Below, piece after piece: positions 25,325-34,837 of a stretch of 64,000 nt of DNA. Positions within the stretch are counted from its first letter, which is position 1. Each line of letters opens with the position of its first letter. The notes below the pieces were generated by a model. It saw nothing but the letters and a program-made list of their open reading frames with translations. It was not told the DNA's origin and made no database searches. The DNA lies in assembly GCA_002070095.1 (NCBI GenBank), contig MWCR01000008.1, positions 1 through 64,000 on the forward strand, read 5' to 3'. Source of the stretch: Parcubacteria group bacterium ADurb.Bin192 (lineage in GTDB: Bacteria; Patescibacteriota; Patescibacteriia; 2-12-FULL-60-25). The position numbers and the translations under genes are program-made.

Positions 25325-26686
25325 ATGAAAGAGTTGCCTGTATTAAACTCGCGTGTCGCTTTACGCGGTAAAAAGGTTTTGTTGAGATTGGATTGGAATA
25401 TTCCGATCAAGGGGACTCCCAAAGAAGAGGATTTAGCCAAGATAGAAAATTCGGTTAAAACAGTTCATGATTTGCAAAAAAAAGGAGCTGTGGTGGTGAT
25501 TTTGACTCATCTGGGGCGCCCTGTGAAGCGGGAAAAAGAACTGTCAACCGTGCGTTTGCTGCCATTGGCTGAAGCTTATCTGGATTGTCCGGTTATGTTT
25601 TGCGGTGAAGATATTTTTACGGAAGAGGGCAGATCAATGGTCAAAGACAGTTTACAGGCCTCACGGCCCGGAGATGTTCTCCTTTTGGAGAATGTGCGTT
25701 TTTATGCCGGAGAAGAAAAAAATGATAAAAAATTATCACAGGCTTACGCGGATTTGGCCGATTATTACGTGAACGATGCTTTCGCTGCCTGCCATCGGGC
25801 GCATAGCTCGGTGGCCGGCATCCCGGCTTATTTGCCTCATTTTGCCGGTTCTCAGTTAACGGCTGAAGTGGCGGCGGCCGGCTATTTATTAAGACGCCCC
25901 AAAAAACCGCTGGTGGCCATTATTGGCGGAGCCAAGTTGAGCACCAAAATACCGGTGGTTAAATCTTTATTAAAAGTAGCCGACCATGTTTTGATCGGCG
26001 GAGCCATGGCCCATCCCTTTTTAGTGGCTCAAAATTTTAAAATAGGCAAATCTTTGATGGAAAAGCAAAGCTTGAGCCAGGCCAAGCTTTTGTTGAAAAA
26101 TAAAAAAATCATGTTGCCGGTCGATTTTTTAGTGGCTGATAAAATTAATGATCAAGTCAAACCCAAATGCGTGCCGGTTAATCAGATTAAGGCCAAGGAC
26201 ATGATTGGAGACATTGGCACGCAAACCATGCGCCAATGGTCGGCCTTGATTAATAAAGCGCAAACCATCTTGTGGAACGGTCCTTTGGGCGTAGCTGAAT
26301 ACGAACCTTTTGCTTTCGGTTCTCTGCTAATAGGCAGAGCTGTGGCCGCCAGGAGCAAAGGCAAGGCTTACGGCTTGGTGGGTGGAGGTGATACCGTGCC
26401 CGTGGCCCTGCAAACCGGCATGAGCCAGTGGTTTGATCATATTTCCATGGGCGGCGGAGCTCTATTGGAATTTATTGCCAATAACGGCAAACTGCCCGGC
26501 ATAGAGGCTTTGTATCGTCCGGCTTCGCAATCTTCATCTGCCTCGTCAAATAAACCAAAGAGGATGAAAATATCGCGGAAGGTGTTCAAATTAAAAAATC
26601 AGGCTGTTAAAAAGTTAAAAGCCGTCAAAAAGTTGAATATTAAATCCAAGTCAAAAAGCAAGACAGCTAAGTCTAAGAAAAAATAA
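25325..26686 (+). CDS. pgk: Phosphoglycerate kinase with Lys-rich C-terminal tail
   Basis: Makes ATP from 1,3-bisphosphoglycerate. 453 residues; the catalytic body ends near residue 400, as usual. Conserved blocks: LLRLDWNIPIK, LLLENVRFYAGEEKNDKKL, the AHSSVAGIPAYLP helix, GGAKLSTKIPV, GGGDTVPVA and the nucleotide loop SMGGGALLEFI. The last 50 or so residues are an added tail of Lys, Ser and Val, strongly basic, absent from typical PGKs. eno starts one base after the stop. Confidence 0.95.
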   Translation: MKELPVLNSRVALRGKKVLLRLDWNIPIKGTPKEEDLAKIENSVKTVHDLQKKGAVVVILTHLGRPVKREKELSTVRLLPLAEAYLDCPVMFCGEDIFTEEGRSMVKDSLQASRPGDVLLLENVRFYAGEEKNDKKLSQAYADLADYYVNDAFAACHRAHSSVAGIPAYLPHFAGSQLTAEVAAAGYLLRRPKKPLVAIIGGAKLSTKIPVVKSLLKVADHVLIGGAMAHPFLVAQNFKIGKSLMEKQSLSQAKLLLKNKKIMLPVDFLVADKINDQVKPKCVPVNQIKAKDMIGDIGTQTMRQWSALINKAQTILWNGPLGVAEYEPFAFGSLLIGRAVAARSKGKAYGLVGGGDTVPVALQTGMSQWFDHISMGGGALLEFIANNGKLPGIEALYRPASQSSSASSNKPKRMKISRKVFKLKNQAVKKLKAVKKLNIKSKSKSKTAKSKKK

Positions 26687-26687
26687 T

Positions 26688-27956
26688 ATGACCACGAAAA
26701 ATGATTACCTGATACAATCGATTGTCGCGCGTGAAGTTTTGGATTCCAGAGGCAATCCTACGGTGGCTTGCCGGGTGACTTTGAAATCCGGAGCTTCAGC
26801 TGAAGCCAAAGTGCCGTCAGGTGCCTCAACAGGCTCGCATGAAGCGCTTGAACTGCGTGATGGCGGCAAACGTTACGGTGGTAAAGGTGTGCTTAAAGCG
26901 GTTGTCAATATTAACAAAAAAGTTGCACCCATCTTAAAAAACATAGATGTACGCCGTCAAAAAGATATTGATCATGTCATGATTGAATTGGACGGTACTT
27001 CGGGTAAAAAGAAGTTGGGCGCCAATGCGATTCTGGCCGTGTCTTTGGCCTGTGCTCAAGTCCATGCCGTACAGGCAAAAAAACCTTTATGGCAAATTAT
27101 ACGTAAAATCTATAACTTTCCGCGGCCGGCCGGTTTGCCTGTTCCAACCATGAACGTGTTAAACGGAGGAGCGCATGCCAATTGGTCTTTGGATGTTCAG
27201 GAATGCATGATTGTGCCTTTGGCCCGTAAGATGAGCGACCGTGTACGTATGGGCGCCGAAGTTTTTCAGGCGTTGAAAAAGATTTTGGCTGAAAAAGATT
27301 TTGCGACCACGGTCGGAGATGAAGGCGGATTTGCTCCTAAATTGAAAACTGTGGAAGCGGCTTTCGATCTTTTAAAGGAAGCTATTAAAGCCGCGGGCTA
27401 CAAGCCGGGTAAGGATGTGGCTTTGGCCACGGATGTGGCCGCTTCGGAATTTTATGACAGCTCCAAAGCCGTCTATGTTTTTAGAGCCGAAGGCGGACGC
27501 GAGTTTACCTCGGATAAATTGCTGGATCGTTATCTGGCTTGGCAAAAGAAATATCCCCTGGTTTCCATTGAAGATCCTTTTGCGGAAGATGATTGGGCGG
27601 CCTGGTCAGGTTCATTTTCTCGCCTGTCCAAACGGTCGCATATCGTGGGGGATGATTTATTGGTCACCAATATCGCCAGACTGGATAAAGCTGTGGCTGA
27701 AAAAACGTGTAATGCCATTTTGATTAAAGTCAATCAAATAGGCACTCTGACTGAAGCTGTGTCGGCTATCATTATGGCTCATAAGAATGGTTTTGCTACC
27801 AGTATCTCCCATCGTTCGGGCGAAACCGACGATACGACCATTGCGGATTTGGCCGTGGCCAGCGGGTCGGAATACATTAAAACAGGCTCACTTTCAAGGT
27901 CTGAACGCGTGGAAAAATATAACAGACTGCTTGAAATTGAAGAGAACGAAATGTAA
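26688..27956 (+). CDS. eno: Enolase
   Basis: Converts 2-phosphoglycerate to phosphoenolpyruvate. 422 residues. Landmarks: VAREVLDSRGNPTV, the lid GASTGSHEALELRD, GANAILAVSLA, general acid region VGDEGGFAP, metal ligand SIEDPFAEDDW, catalytic Lys in ILIKVNQIGT and the signature ISHRSGETDDTTIADLAV. Cotranscribed with pgk; ends at a strong bidirectional terminator. Confidence 0.97.
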   Translation: MTTKNDYLIQSIVAREVLDSRGNPTVACRVTLKSGASAEAKVPSGASTGSHEALELRDGGKRYGGKGVLKAVVNINKKVAPILKNIDVRRQKDIDHVMIELDGTSGKKKLGANAILAVSLACAQVHAVQAKKPLWQIIRKIYNFPRPAGLPVPTMNVLNGGAHANWSLDVQECMIVPLARKMSDRVRMGAEVFQALKKILAEKDFATTVGDEGGFAPKLKTVEAAFDLLKEAIKAAGYKPGKDVALATDVAASEFYDSSKAVYVFRAEGGREFTSDKLLDRYLAWQKKYPLVSIEDPFAEDDWAAWSGSFSRLSKRSHIVGDDLLVTNIARLDKAVAEKTCNAILIKVNQIGTLTEAVSAIIMAHKNGFATSISHRSGETDDTTIADLAVASGSEYIKTGSLSRSERVEKYNRLLEIEENEM

Positions 27957-27973
27957 AGCCTTAATAAGTTTTT

Positions 27974-28000
27974 AAAAAATCCCTTTTTTAGGGATTTTTT
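27974..28000. terminator. Bidirectional terminator eno / 60-aa gene
   Basis: AAAAAATCCC/GGGATTTTTT around a T-rich 7-base loop. The stop codon of the minus-strand 60-aa gene lies in the loop. Confidence 0.85.
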
Positions 28001-28170
28001 GTTAATAATTTTTGGATTTCTTGAGCTTTTTGAGCATCCAGATCTTCCAATATTTTTTTGATTCTTTGGCGGTGCCGGTTGATTATATCGTCCGATTCCA
28101 ATCTAAACCTCTGCAAGATTTCTTGAATGGCTTTTTGTTGTTCATTTGTCAGTTGTTGCTGGTCTGGCAT
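27988..28170 (-). CDS. Small coiled-coil protein (60 aa)
   Basis: Unknown function. Nearly all of the sequence is predicted helix with heptad-like spacing and many Gln, Lys, Arg, Ile and Leu (LTNEQQKAIQEILQRF, then RIKKILEDLDAQKAQ). No membrane segment. It shares its terminator with eno, the stop codon lying in the hairpin loop; this arrangement and the clear coding bias favour a real gene. Divergent from miaB. Confidence 0.55.
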   Translation of the reverse strand: MPDQQQLTNEQQKAIQEILQRFRLESDDIINRHRQRIKKILEDLDAQKAQEIQKLLTKNP

Positions 28171-28289
28171 ATGCCTGAATTGAGCAGATGAAAAACTCCA
28201 ATAAAAGTTATGCTTTTGGTGTTTTGGACCGGATTGATGAATGCCTGTTATGTTGGACGTAGTATAAATAATATGTTACTCTCGCGCAC

Positions 28290-29696
28290 ATGAAAAGTCC
28301 ACAATTAAGCCCTTCAATTGCGGATAAAGCGACCGGATCGGAAGCTGATCAGGGCCTGCTCGAATCGGGAGTTAAAGTCCCGAGCTATTTTATTTTAACT
28401 TATGGCTGTCAGATGAATACCAATGACTCGGAAAGATTGACGGCTATGCTAAAAAATTGCGGTTTGACAGAGTCCCTGACCGAAGAAGAGGCTGATTTGG
28501 TGATATTTAATACTTGTTCGGTCAGAGAACACGCGGAACAGCGAATTTACGGCAAGATGGAAAATTTAGTGGAACGCAAAAGAAAAGGGGAAAGGGTTTT
28601 GATAGCGGTAACGGGCTGTATGGCCGGCCGTGATAAAAATGGGGATTTGCGGCGCAGATTAAGCATGGTCGATCTGTTTTTTGCCACGGCCGATATGATC
28701 AACTTGCCCAGATGGCTGGCTGAATTGAGGCCGGACTGGATGATTAGCGGAGATCAGGAGGCTGATTATCTAAAGATAAGTCCCGCCAGACGCAGCCCTC
28801 ACCAGGCCTATGTGACCATTCAAACCGGCTGTAATCATTTTTGCAGTTACTGTGTAGTGCCTTATGCCAGAGGATTGGAAAGGAACCGTCCGGTCGATGA
28901 TATTTTAATAGAAATTCGACAAAGCGTGGAACTCGGGGCCTTGGATATAACTTTGCTCGGTCAGGCGGTTAATGAGTACCGGGCTTCAGACTCCGGTTCT
29001 TTTAGTGCGCATAATCCTTATAAAAATCATTTTGCGGCTTTACTTTGGGAAATTAATCAATTGGAAGGCGTGAAGCGTGTGCATTGGACAGCTGCCCATC
29101 CCTTGTTCATGGATGATGAAGTGATACATGCATTGACTTTACCCAAGCAAGTGAATTATTTGCATCTCCCGGTACAATCGGGTTCCAATGAAGTTCTCAG
29201 GCGCATGAACCGTAAATACACCAGAGAACAGTATTTGGAAAAAATCGCCAAGATTAAACAAGTCAGGCCGGGTATTGCTCTGGGGACCGATATAATTGTA
29301 GGTTTTCCGGGGGAAACAGAGCGGGATTTTTTGGAAACCGTGGATTTATATAAGCAATGTGATTACGATATATCATATACGGCTCAATACAGTCCCAGGA
29401 CCGGCACTTTGAGCCATCGTCTGTTTGCGGATGATGTCAGTTCTCAAGAAAAGAAACGGCGCTGGGAGGTTTTGCAGGCTTTAATGGAGGAGACGGTTTG
29501 GCGTAAAAATCAGGTTTATAAAGATATGGTCTTGGATGTTTTGATTGAAAAAATAGATGGAGAATGGGCTTACGGCACGTCCGGAGAGTTGAAAAATATA
29601 CGAGCCTTGGGGGCTAAGGAGGGCATGGTTGGCACCATGCAACAAATAAGGGTTGATAAGCCGATGACCTGGCTTTTGGAAGGGCAAATTATCTAA
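28290..29696 (+). CDS. miaB: tRNA-2-methylthio-N6-dimethylallyladenosine synthase
   Basis: Radical-SAM methylthiotransferase that adds a methylthio group to i6A37 in tRNA. 468 residues. N-terminal UPF0004 domain with cluster cysteines in TYGCQMNTND, NTCSVREHA and TGCMAG; radical-SAM motif CNHFCSYC; and a C-terminal TRAM domain. The first 25 residues precede the conserved part. The gene for MiaA, which makes its substrate, lies 460 bases downstream with one small gene in between. Confidence 0.94.
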   Translation: MKSPQLSPSIADKATGSEADQGLLESGVKVPSYFILTYGCQMNTNDSERLTAMLKNCGLTESLTEEEADLVIFNTCSVREHAEQRIYGKMENLVERKRKGERVLIAVTGCMAGRDKNGDLRRRLSMVDLFFATADMINLPRWLAELRPDWMISGDQEADYLKISPARRSPHQAYVTIQTGCNHFCSYCVVPYARGLERNRPVDDILIEIRQSVELGALDITLLGQAVNEYRASDSGSFSAHNPYKNHFAALLWEINQLEGVKRVHWTAAHPLFMDDEVIHALTLPKQVNYLHLPVQSGSNEVLRRMNRKYTREQYLEKIAKIKQVRPGIALGTDIIVGFPGETERDFLETVDLYKQCDYDISYTAQYSPRTGTLSHRLFADDVSSQEKKRRWEVLQALMEETVWRKNQVYKDMVLDVLIEKIDGEWAYGTSGELKNIRALGAKEGMVGTMQQIRVDKPMTWLLEGQII

Positions 29697-29703
29697 AATG
29701 TGG

Positions 29704-29709
29704 TATAAT
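29704..29709 (+). promoter_or_regulatory. Extended -10 box, leaderless start
   Basis: TGGTATAAT with TATAAT at 29704-29709, exactly six bases before ATG 29716; it overlaps the end of the miaB region. Confidence 0.65.
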
Positions 29710-29715
29710 CAAACT

Positions 29716-30153
29716 ATGCAAAAGAAGATTTACATTTTGATTGGAGTTGTGATTTTGGCCTTGGCCGGTCTGTTTTTCTGGGTTTTTAGTCAGCCGAATG
29801 AGCGGCCGGTCGGCCTTAAGCAGGTGGTAAAAATGGATTGCGCTACGGCTCAAGTGCCTTTTGCCTGTTATTTGGATAAGGCCATGGCTGCCAAGGATCC
29901 TAATCTGTGTCTGAATGCGGGGGCGGCCAAGAAGCTGGATTGTTTGGAAGCTTATAAAGAAATTTTGGGAGTGGAAGTGGATTGCACCGTCATACAAGAT
30001 GCTGATTTTCAAAGGGAGTGCATGATGTTCGCGCAAAACGGATTGACTGAAGAATTGACCGAAGGCGAGGGAGTTGAGCAAAAATCTGTGAGTGATCCGG
30101 AAGTTGAATCGGAGATGGATCCGGAGGATGAAAAGTCTATTGACCGTCCATAG
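29716..30153 (+). CDS. Membrane-anchored Cys-containing protein (145 aa)
   Basis: Unknown function. One N-terminal hydrophobic span (about residues 4-24) anchors an outer domain with seven or eight cysteines spaced as in small disulphide-bonded helical proteins (ACYLDKAMAAKDPNLC, DCLEAY, DCTVIQDADFQREC), then an acidic disordered tail. The true start is 29716, six bases after a TATAAT box; an in-frame ATG at 29698 lies upstream of that box. Sits between miaB and miaA, three bases before the latter. Confidence 0.65.
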   Translation: MQKKIYILIGVVILALAGLFFWVFSQPNERPVGLKQVVKMDCATAQVPFACYLDKAMAAKDPNLCLNAGAAKKLDCLEAYKEILGVEVDCTVIQDADFQRECMMFAQNGLTEELTEGEGVEQKSVSDPEVESEMDPEDEKSIDRP

Positions 30154-30156
30154 TCT

Positions 30157-31188
30157 ATGGCCAATAAAATAACGCGCGGAGGAGGCAGTGAAAAGAGGCC
30201 TTTGCCGCGTGTTCTTGTAATTGTGGGGCCGACTTCTTCCGGAAAAACGGGGTTGAGTTTGAGGATCGCGAAAAAATATCAAGGCGAAATAATCAACGCG
30301 GACGCGCGGCAAATGTACAAAGGTTTTTCCATTGGCACGGGCAAACCTCCGGGCCGCCGGGGTAAATATGCCGGGCATGATTGCTACATGGTCAGGGTTC
30401 CTTATAACAATGAAAAATCCAAACTTGAAAAAGATGCAGCCGATCTGGATAAAGAGTATCCGGAAATTCCGCATTACTTGATGGATTTTTTGGAACCGAG
30501 CACGGTTTTGACGGTCGCTGATTGGCGGGAGAAAGCCATTAAAGCCATTAAAGGCATTGTCAGAAGGGATCATCTGCCCGTAATCGTGGGCGGAACAGGT
30601 TTGTTCACCACGGCTTTGATAGAAAATTTTTCCATCCCCCGGGTTCCGCCCAATGAAAGTTTGAGACAGTCTTTTGAAAAATTACCGCTGGATAAGCTGG
30701 TGGATTTATTGTCAAAAATAGATCCGACGGCTTCGAGCGTGATAGATATTAAAAATCCTCGCCGCGTGATACGGGCTTTGGAGATTTGCACGTTTACGGG
30801 TAAACCGATTGCTCAGCAAAGACTCAAGCGTCCGCCGGTGATTGACGCTTTTCAGATAGGTCTTAAGTGGCCCAGGGAGCAGTTAAGACAGCGGATTGAC
30901 TCTTCGATTATGCGCATGATGGAAGAAGGCTGGCCCGAAGAAGTCCGCAAGGTCAGGGCCAAGGGTTTGCCTTGGACAGCTCCGGCCATGACTTCTATCG
31001 GCTATAGAGAGATGGGTATGTATTTAAGAGGTGAGATCATGCTGGATGAGGCCATTGCCAAAGCCAAACAGGCCACTTATCAATACGCCAAGCGCCAGGA
31101 GACTTGGTATAAAAAAGATAAAAAAATCAATTGGGTTTTAACCGAAAAGCAGGCCATGACCCTGGTTGATAAATGGATGGGGGCGTAA
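30157..31188 (+). CDS. miaA: tRNA dimethylallyltransferase
   Basis: Adds the dimethylallyl group to A37 of tRNAs reading UNN codons, providing the substrate of MiaB. 343 residues. P-loop GPTSSGKTGL, NADARQMYKG (DxxQ motif), GGTGLF and the helical insertion IGLKWPREQLRQRI are present. Preceded by a 20-residue basic extension. Convergent with gatB, three bases apart. Confidence 0.95.
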   Translation: MANKITRGGGSEKRPLPRVLVIVGPTSSGKTGLSLRIAKKYQGEIINADARQMYKGFSIGTGKPPGRRGKYAGHDCYMVRVPYNNEKSKLEKDAADLDKEYPEIPHYLMDFLEPSTVLTVADWREKAIKAIKGIVRRDHLPVIVGGTGLFTTALIENFSIPRVPPNESLRQSFEKLPLDKLVDLLSKIDPTASSVIDIKNPRRVIRALEICTFTGKPIAQQRLKRPPVIDAFQIGLKWPREQLRQRIDSSIMRMMEEGWPEEVRKVRAKGLPWTAPAMTSIGYREMGMYLRGEIMLDEAIAKAKQATYQYAKRQETWYKKDKKINWVLTEKQAMTLVDKWMGA

Positions 31189-31191
31189 TGG

Positions 31192-32739
31192 TTATTGGTC
31201 CAGTTGCCGCCGGATTTCTTCTTCGGCCTGTTGCGGATTGGCCCGGCCTTCGGTATCACGCATGACGACACCCACGAACCATTTGATGATTTGCGTTTTG
31301 CCTTTTTTAATATCTTCAACTTTTTCCGGATTGGCCTCCAGATTTCTTTTAACCGCGTCCGTCAGTTCGGAGTTATCCAGATTCTGACCCAGATTGTAAG
31401 TTTCCATCAAATTCGAGGGGTCTTGGCCGGTTTCGTGCATCATTTGCAATAATTTCTGGCCATTGGCGCTGTTAATGGCTTGTGTATACAGCAAATGGAT
31501 GAATTCCGCGAAATTTTCCGGCGTTATATTACAATCCTTGAGGCTTAGATTTTTTTCAGTCAATATGCCGGCCAGTTTGGAGGTTAGCCAGCCGCCCACC
31601 AGTTTGGAGAAGATCTGCTTTTTATTTGCCAGGGCTTCAGAACCGCTAATCGCTTCATTGTCCGAGGCTTCCAGCCAACCGGCTAATTCTCCCATGACTT
31701 GTTCGGCGTATTCGGGCCAACCGTCATTATTGGTGAAAAACATGACATTGGCTTTGGAAAAACCCCATTCCTGAATCATCCGGCCGCGGATTGCCGAGGG
31801 GAGCTCGGGCAGACGGTGAAGCATTTTTTCCTTCAGTTCAACCAAATCTTGGGGCGGCAGGTCCGGTTCAGGAAAATAACGGTAATCGGCCGAGGACTCT
31901 TTGGTTCTTTGCTCTATGGTTTTGCCCTGCCCCTCGTCCCAGCCGCGGGTGGCTTCGACAGGCGGAGTGCTGGCTTCAAACAGGGCTGTTTGGCGCTTTA
32001 TTTCATAGTTGATAGCCCTTTCCACTGACCGGAAGGAATTGAGGTTTTTGATTTCGGTCCGCGCGTTTAAAGTTTGTTTGAGCGGATACCCGTTGTCATC
32101 CACTTCCATCAGCGAGATATTGACGTCGCAGCGCATCTGGCCTTTTTCCATGTCCGCGTTTGAAGCTTTAATGGCACGCATGATGGCGCGCAGTTCTTGT
32201 AAAAAATATTTGGCTTCAGAGGCGGATCTGATTTCGGGTTCGGTTACGATTTCAATCAGAGGAGTGCCGGCCCGGTTATAATCCACAAAAGTCGCCGGTC
32301 TGCCGTTCAGCCCCTGTGGAGCATGAAAGTTTTTAGCCGCGTCTTCTTCCAGATGAGCTCGGGTGATATTAAGGCGAATCTTTTCCCGTCCGGGCAGGGC
32401 ATTTTCCGGAATCTCCAATTCCACAAAACCGTTAATGGCAATGGGTAAAGAAAACTGGGAGATTTGATAGCCCTTGGGCAGATCAGGATAAAAATAGTTT
32501 TTACGGTCAAAGGCGCTCTTGTCCGGTATTTGGCAGTTGAGCGCCAAGCCTGTTAAAAGGCCTTTTTCCAGGGCAGTTTCGTTTAAAGCGGGCAAAGCAC
32601 CGGGTTGCCCCGTGCAGACCGGGCAAATGGCCGTATTGGGCGCGGCTCCATCATCCAGATTGGGGCAGGCGCAAAACATCTTGCTTTGAGTGTTTAGCTG
32701 GACATGTATTTCCAAACCGATGATGGGTGTGAGTTTCAT
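31192..32739 (-). CDS. gatB: Asp-tRNA(Asn)/Glu-tRNA(Gln) amidotransferase subunit B
   Basis: Binds misacylated tRNA and activates it for amidation. 515 residues. N-terminal block IIGLEIHVQLNTQSKMFCACPN, zinc-site cysteines there and in AICPVCTGQPGALP, kinase-like motifs FDRKNYFYPDLPKGYQISQF and RCDVNIS, and a C-terminal YqeY-like tail ending in the GatB helical domain. gatA and gatC are not in this window; a stand-alone YqeY relative is at 60231. Start at 32739; ATG 32757 is in frame but beyond the conserved part. Confidence 0.95.
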   Translation of the reverse strand: MKLTPIIGLEIHVQLNTQSKMFCACPNLDDGAAPNTAICPVCTGQPGALPALNETALEKGLLTGLALNCQIPDKSAFDRKNYFYPDLPKGYQISQFSLPIAINGFVELEIPENALPGREKIRLNITRAHLEEDAAKNFHAPQGLNGRPATFVDYNRAGTPLIEIVTEPEIRSASEAKYFLQELRAIMRAIKASNADMEKGQMRCDVNISLMEVDDNGYPLKQTLNARTEIKNLNSFRSVERAINYEIKRQTALFEASTPPVEATRGWDEGQGKTIEQRTKESSADYRYFPEPDLPPQDLVELKEKMLHRLPELPSAIRGRMIQEWGFSKANVMFFTNNDGWPEYAEQVMGELAGWLEASDNEAISGSEALANKKQIFSKLVGGWLTSKLAGILTEKNLSLKDCNITPENFAEFIHLLYTQAINSANGQKLLQMMHETGQDPSNLMETYNLGQNLDNSELTDAVKRNLEANPEKVEDIKKGKTQIIKWFVGVVMRDTEGRANPQQAEEEIRRQLDQ

Positions 32740-32804
32740 ATGTTTGATTAATTTCAATAGGATCGCTTCAGCTTTTTTGAAGCGTTATTTTGGATGGAAC
32801 CGCA

Positions 32805-34016
32805 TCATTCAGATGTTCGGCGGAAGGTACGGAAAAGTTTAAGGGTGAACATGATTAAGAGCGGCATGGTAATCATTTGAACCACGCCGTTTAAGGCATT
32901 GCCCAGCAATTCGGCGATGGCCGGTCCTTGATTAAATGATTTTAGCATCATGCCCAATATGACACCGGCCACGTTCATGCCCAAGCTGATCATCAGGGCG
33001 TAGCCCCCAAAAATCAGGCCTGACATTTGATTTTTCCAGAACAAACCCCACCAACGATGACGGGCCATGGTTTCGCAGGTTTTTAAAGCGTTGTAGCCTT
33101 TAATTTTTTCGGTGACGAATAAAGGCATGGTCAAATTATTCCAAATCGTGCTCTTGTAGATAAGCCAGAGCCAGGCCGGGAACATGAGCACCAAGCCGAC
33201 GAGCGACAGGGCGGCTGTTCCCAATGACGGGACAAGAGAAGAGAAACTGTCTATATCTCCCATTTGCATCATGGTTATGACATCGCTCCAGCTGCCGGCG
33301 AAGATGGGAATCATAATCATGATTACGCTTAAAAACAGGGGCCCGGCGGCTATCAGAGTGGTCAGCAGAACGATCAATAGATAGGACCAAAGATCGCGGT
33401 TATTGGTTTTTATATCCAAAATCGGAGTTTCTTTATTTTCCAGGGCGATTTGTTGTTTTAAAAGCATCAGGCTGATCCAGAGAGAGCCGATGACCACGGG
33501 GATCATTAAGATGCCCGCCGCCAGCGGCACCCAGTCCGGTTTAAAATATGAAGTAAGGCCGGTCAGCGCTCCCAGAGCCGTAAACAGATAAACGAACCAG
33601 TGCGATACCTTGAGGCTGGTTTTAAAGTTGTCGACATAGGTCAGCCAAGTATCTTTGATTAAAGACCAGGTATAAGGCAGACGTTTATTTTCCGGTTTAT
33701 CATCAGCCGCGTATTTAAGAGGCTCCAAGATCAGCATGCCGACCAGGAACGGGCCGATGATCGGAAAAAATACCCACAAGCTGGCCCAAGGGGTTACGCC
33801 TACACCGGAAGCTCCTTTCCATAATTCAATAAACAGCCACACAAAAAGTCCCAGCCAAGTAAAGGTCAAGGCTAGGACAATGATGCCCGTGTTGCCCAAA
33901 CCCGCCAGGTCGGCCGCCAAACCCAGTACAAGGCCGATTATTGGCCAGAAAAAGCCAATTATTAACAAACTAAGGATTAGACGAAATTTGGATTTCGCCT
34001 GATTTTTATCAATCAT
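32805..34016 (-). CDS. Polytopic membrane protein (403 aa)
   Basis: Family not recognised. Eight to ten hydrophobic spans, arranged as an N-terminal group of three, a middle group of three or four and a C-terminal group; a basic linker with TWSLIKDTWLTYVDNF between. The KSTIWNNLTMPLFVTEKIKGYNALK segment resembles the amphipathic loop found in DUF975/UPF0259-like membrane proteins, but that is weak. No catalytic residues are evident. Lies between tmk and gatB on the same strand. Confidence 0.7.
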   Translation of the reverse strand: MIDKNQAKSKFRLILSLLIIGFFWPIIGLVLGLAADLAGLGNTGIIVLALTFTWLGLFVWLFIELWKGASGVGVTPWASLWVFFPIIGPFLVGMLILEPLKYAADDKPENKRLPYTWSLIKDTWLTYVDNFKTSLKVSHWFVYLFTALGALTGLTSYFKPDWVPLAAGILMIPVVIGSLWISLMLLKQQIALENKETPILDIKTNNRDLWSYLLIVLLTTLIAAGPLFLSVIMIMIPIFAGSWSDVITMMQMGDIDSFSSLVPSLGTAALSLVGLVLMFPAWLWLIYKSTIWNNLTMPLFVTEKIKGYNALKTCETMARHRWWGLFWKNQMSGLIFGGYALMISLGMNVAGVILGMMLKSFNQGPAIAELLGNALNGVVQMITMPLLIMFTLKLFRTFRRTSE

Positions 34017-34045
34017 ATTAAATTAAACAGGTCAGTTAATGACAT

Positions 34046-34837
34046 TTATGCTTTCATCCTAGCAAAAAAGTCCAGTTTTTGCGAGAGAGCGCTTTTTACT
34101 TCCTTGGCCACCTGCTCGATGTTTTGGTTGCCGTCAATTTCGCTTATCATGGTGCCGGCTTGTTTAAATGGTCCCAAGACATCATCTGATAAAAATCTCT
34201 GTACTAATTTGGTTTGAAAATCCGGTTCTTCGAAGATCACTTCATCTTGTTTGTCTGTTCTTTGGGCCAGTCTGGCCATGGCGGCCGCGGCCTCTGTGCG
34301 GATGAGTAATAACAGGGTGGGGTTAAAGGCCACGGTTTGAGCATTGCCCGGTAACTCCAGTAGGCGTTCGGTACTCAAGCTCGTGTCCTGCAGGGGTTGA
34401 TAAGCCAAAGATGAGCCCAGTCCGCGGTCTTGAAAGATGATGCGTTCCGGGTGGTTGCGCAAAAAGGGGATGATCAGTCTTCTGAATAATACCAGTCTAT
34501 CCAAAGCAAAAGCCTGGGCTGTCTCCCAGCCCGAATAACGTGGCTCAACAATTTCTCCTGAAACAGAGTCTGCGAGATATTTGGCAATAATTTCTTCGCG
34601 AATAGCCCGACCTATCCAGCAGAAAGTGGGTTCTGCACACAGTAACCCGTTGGCCCCGCCCAGGTCAGCGGTATTCGGCAAGCGTTGTTCTTGTTCCATA
34701 AAAGAAACAACATCGAAGAAAGTCGCGCCTCGCTCCTCGGCCCATTCACGGCAGGCTTTGAGCACGGTGGATTTACCCGAGCCGTCTATGCCTTCGACCA
34801 TGACATGCAGGCCGTCATTCGCTTGTCTTTTGATCAT
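34046..34837 (-). CDS. tmk: Thymidylate kinase
   Basis: Phosphorylates dTMP to dTDP. 263 residues, longer than the usual 200-215. P-loop VEGIDGSGKSTV, the nucleoside-binding DRGLGSSLAYQP motif (DR-x-x-S-x-A-Y-Q), and a LID-like region with RTEAAAAMARLAQR. An insert around residues 65-110 explains the length. The start at 34837 fits the family; upstream in-frame codons are AT-rich non-coding sequence. Downstream of thyX on the same strand, in a dTMP-forming cluster with dut. Confidence 0.85.
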   Translation of the reverse strand: MIKRQANDGLHVMVEGIDGSGKSTVLKACREWAEERGATFFDVVSFMEQEQRLPNTADLGGANGLLCAEPTFCWIGRAIREEIIAKYLADSVSGEIVEPRYSGWETAQAFALDRLVLFRRLIIPFLRNHPERIIFQDRGLGSSLAYQPLQDTSLSTERLLELPGNAQTVAFNPTLLLLIRTEAAAAMARLAQRTDKQDEVIFEEPDFQTKLVQRFLSDDVLGPFKQAGTMISEIDGNQNIEQVAKEVKSALSQKLDFFARMKA

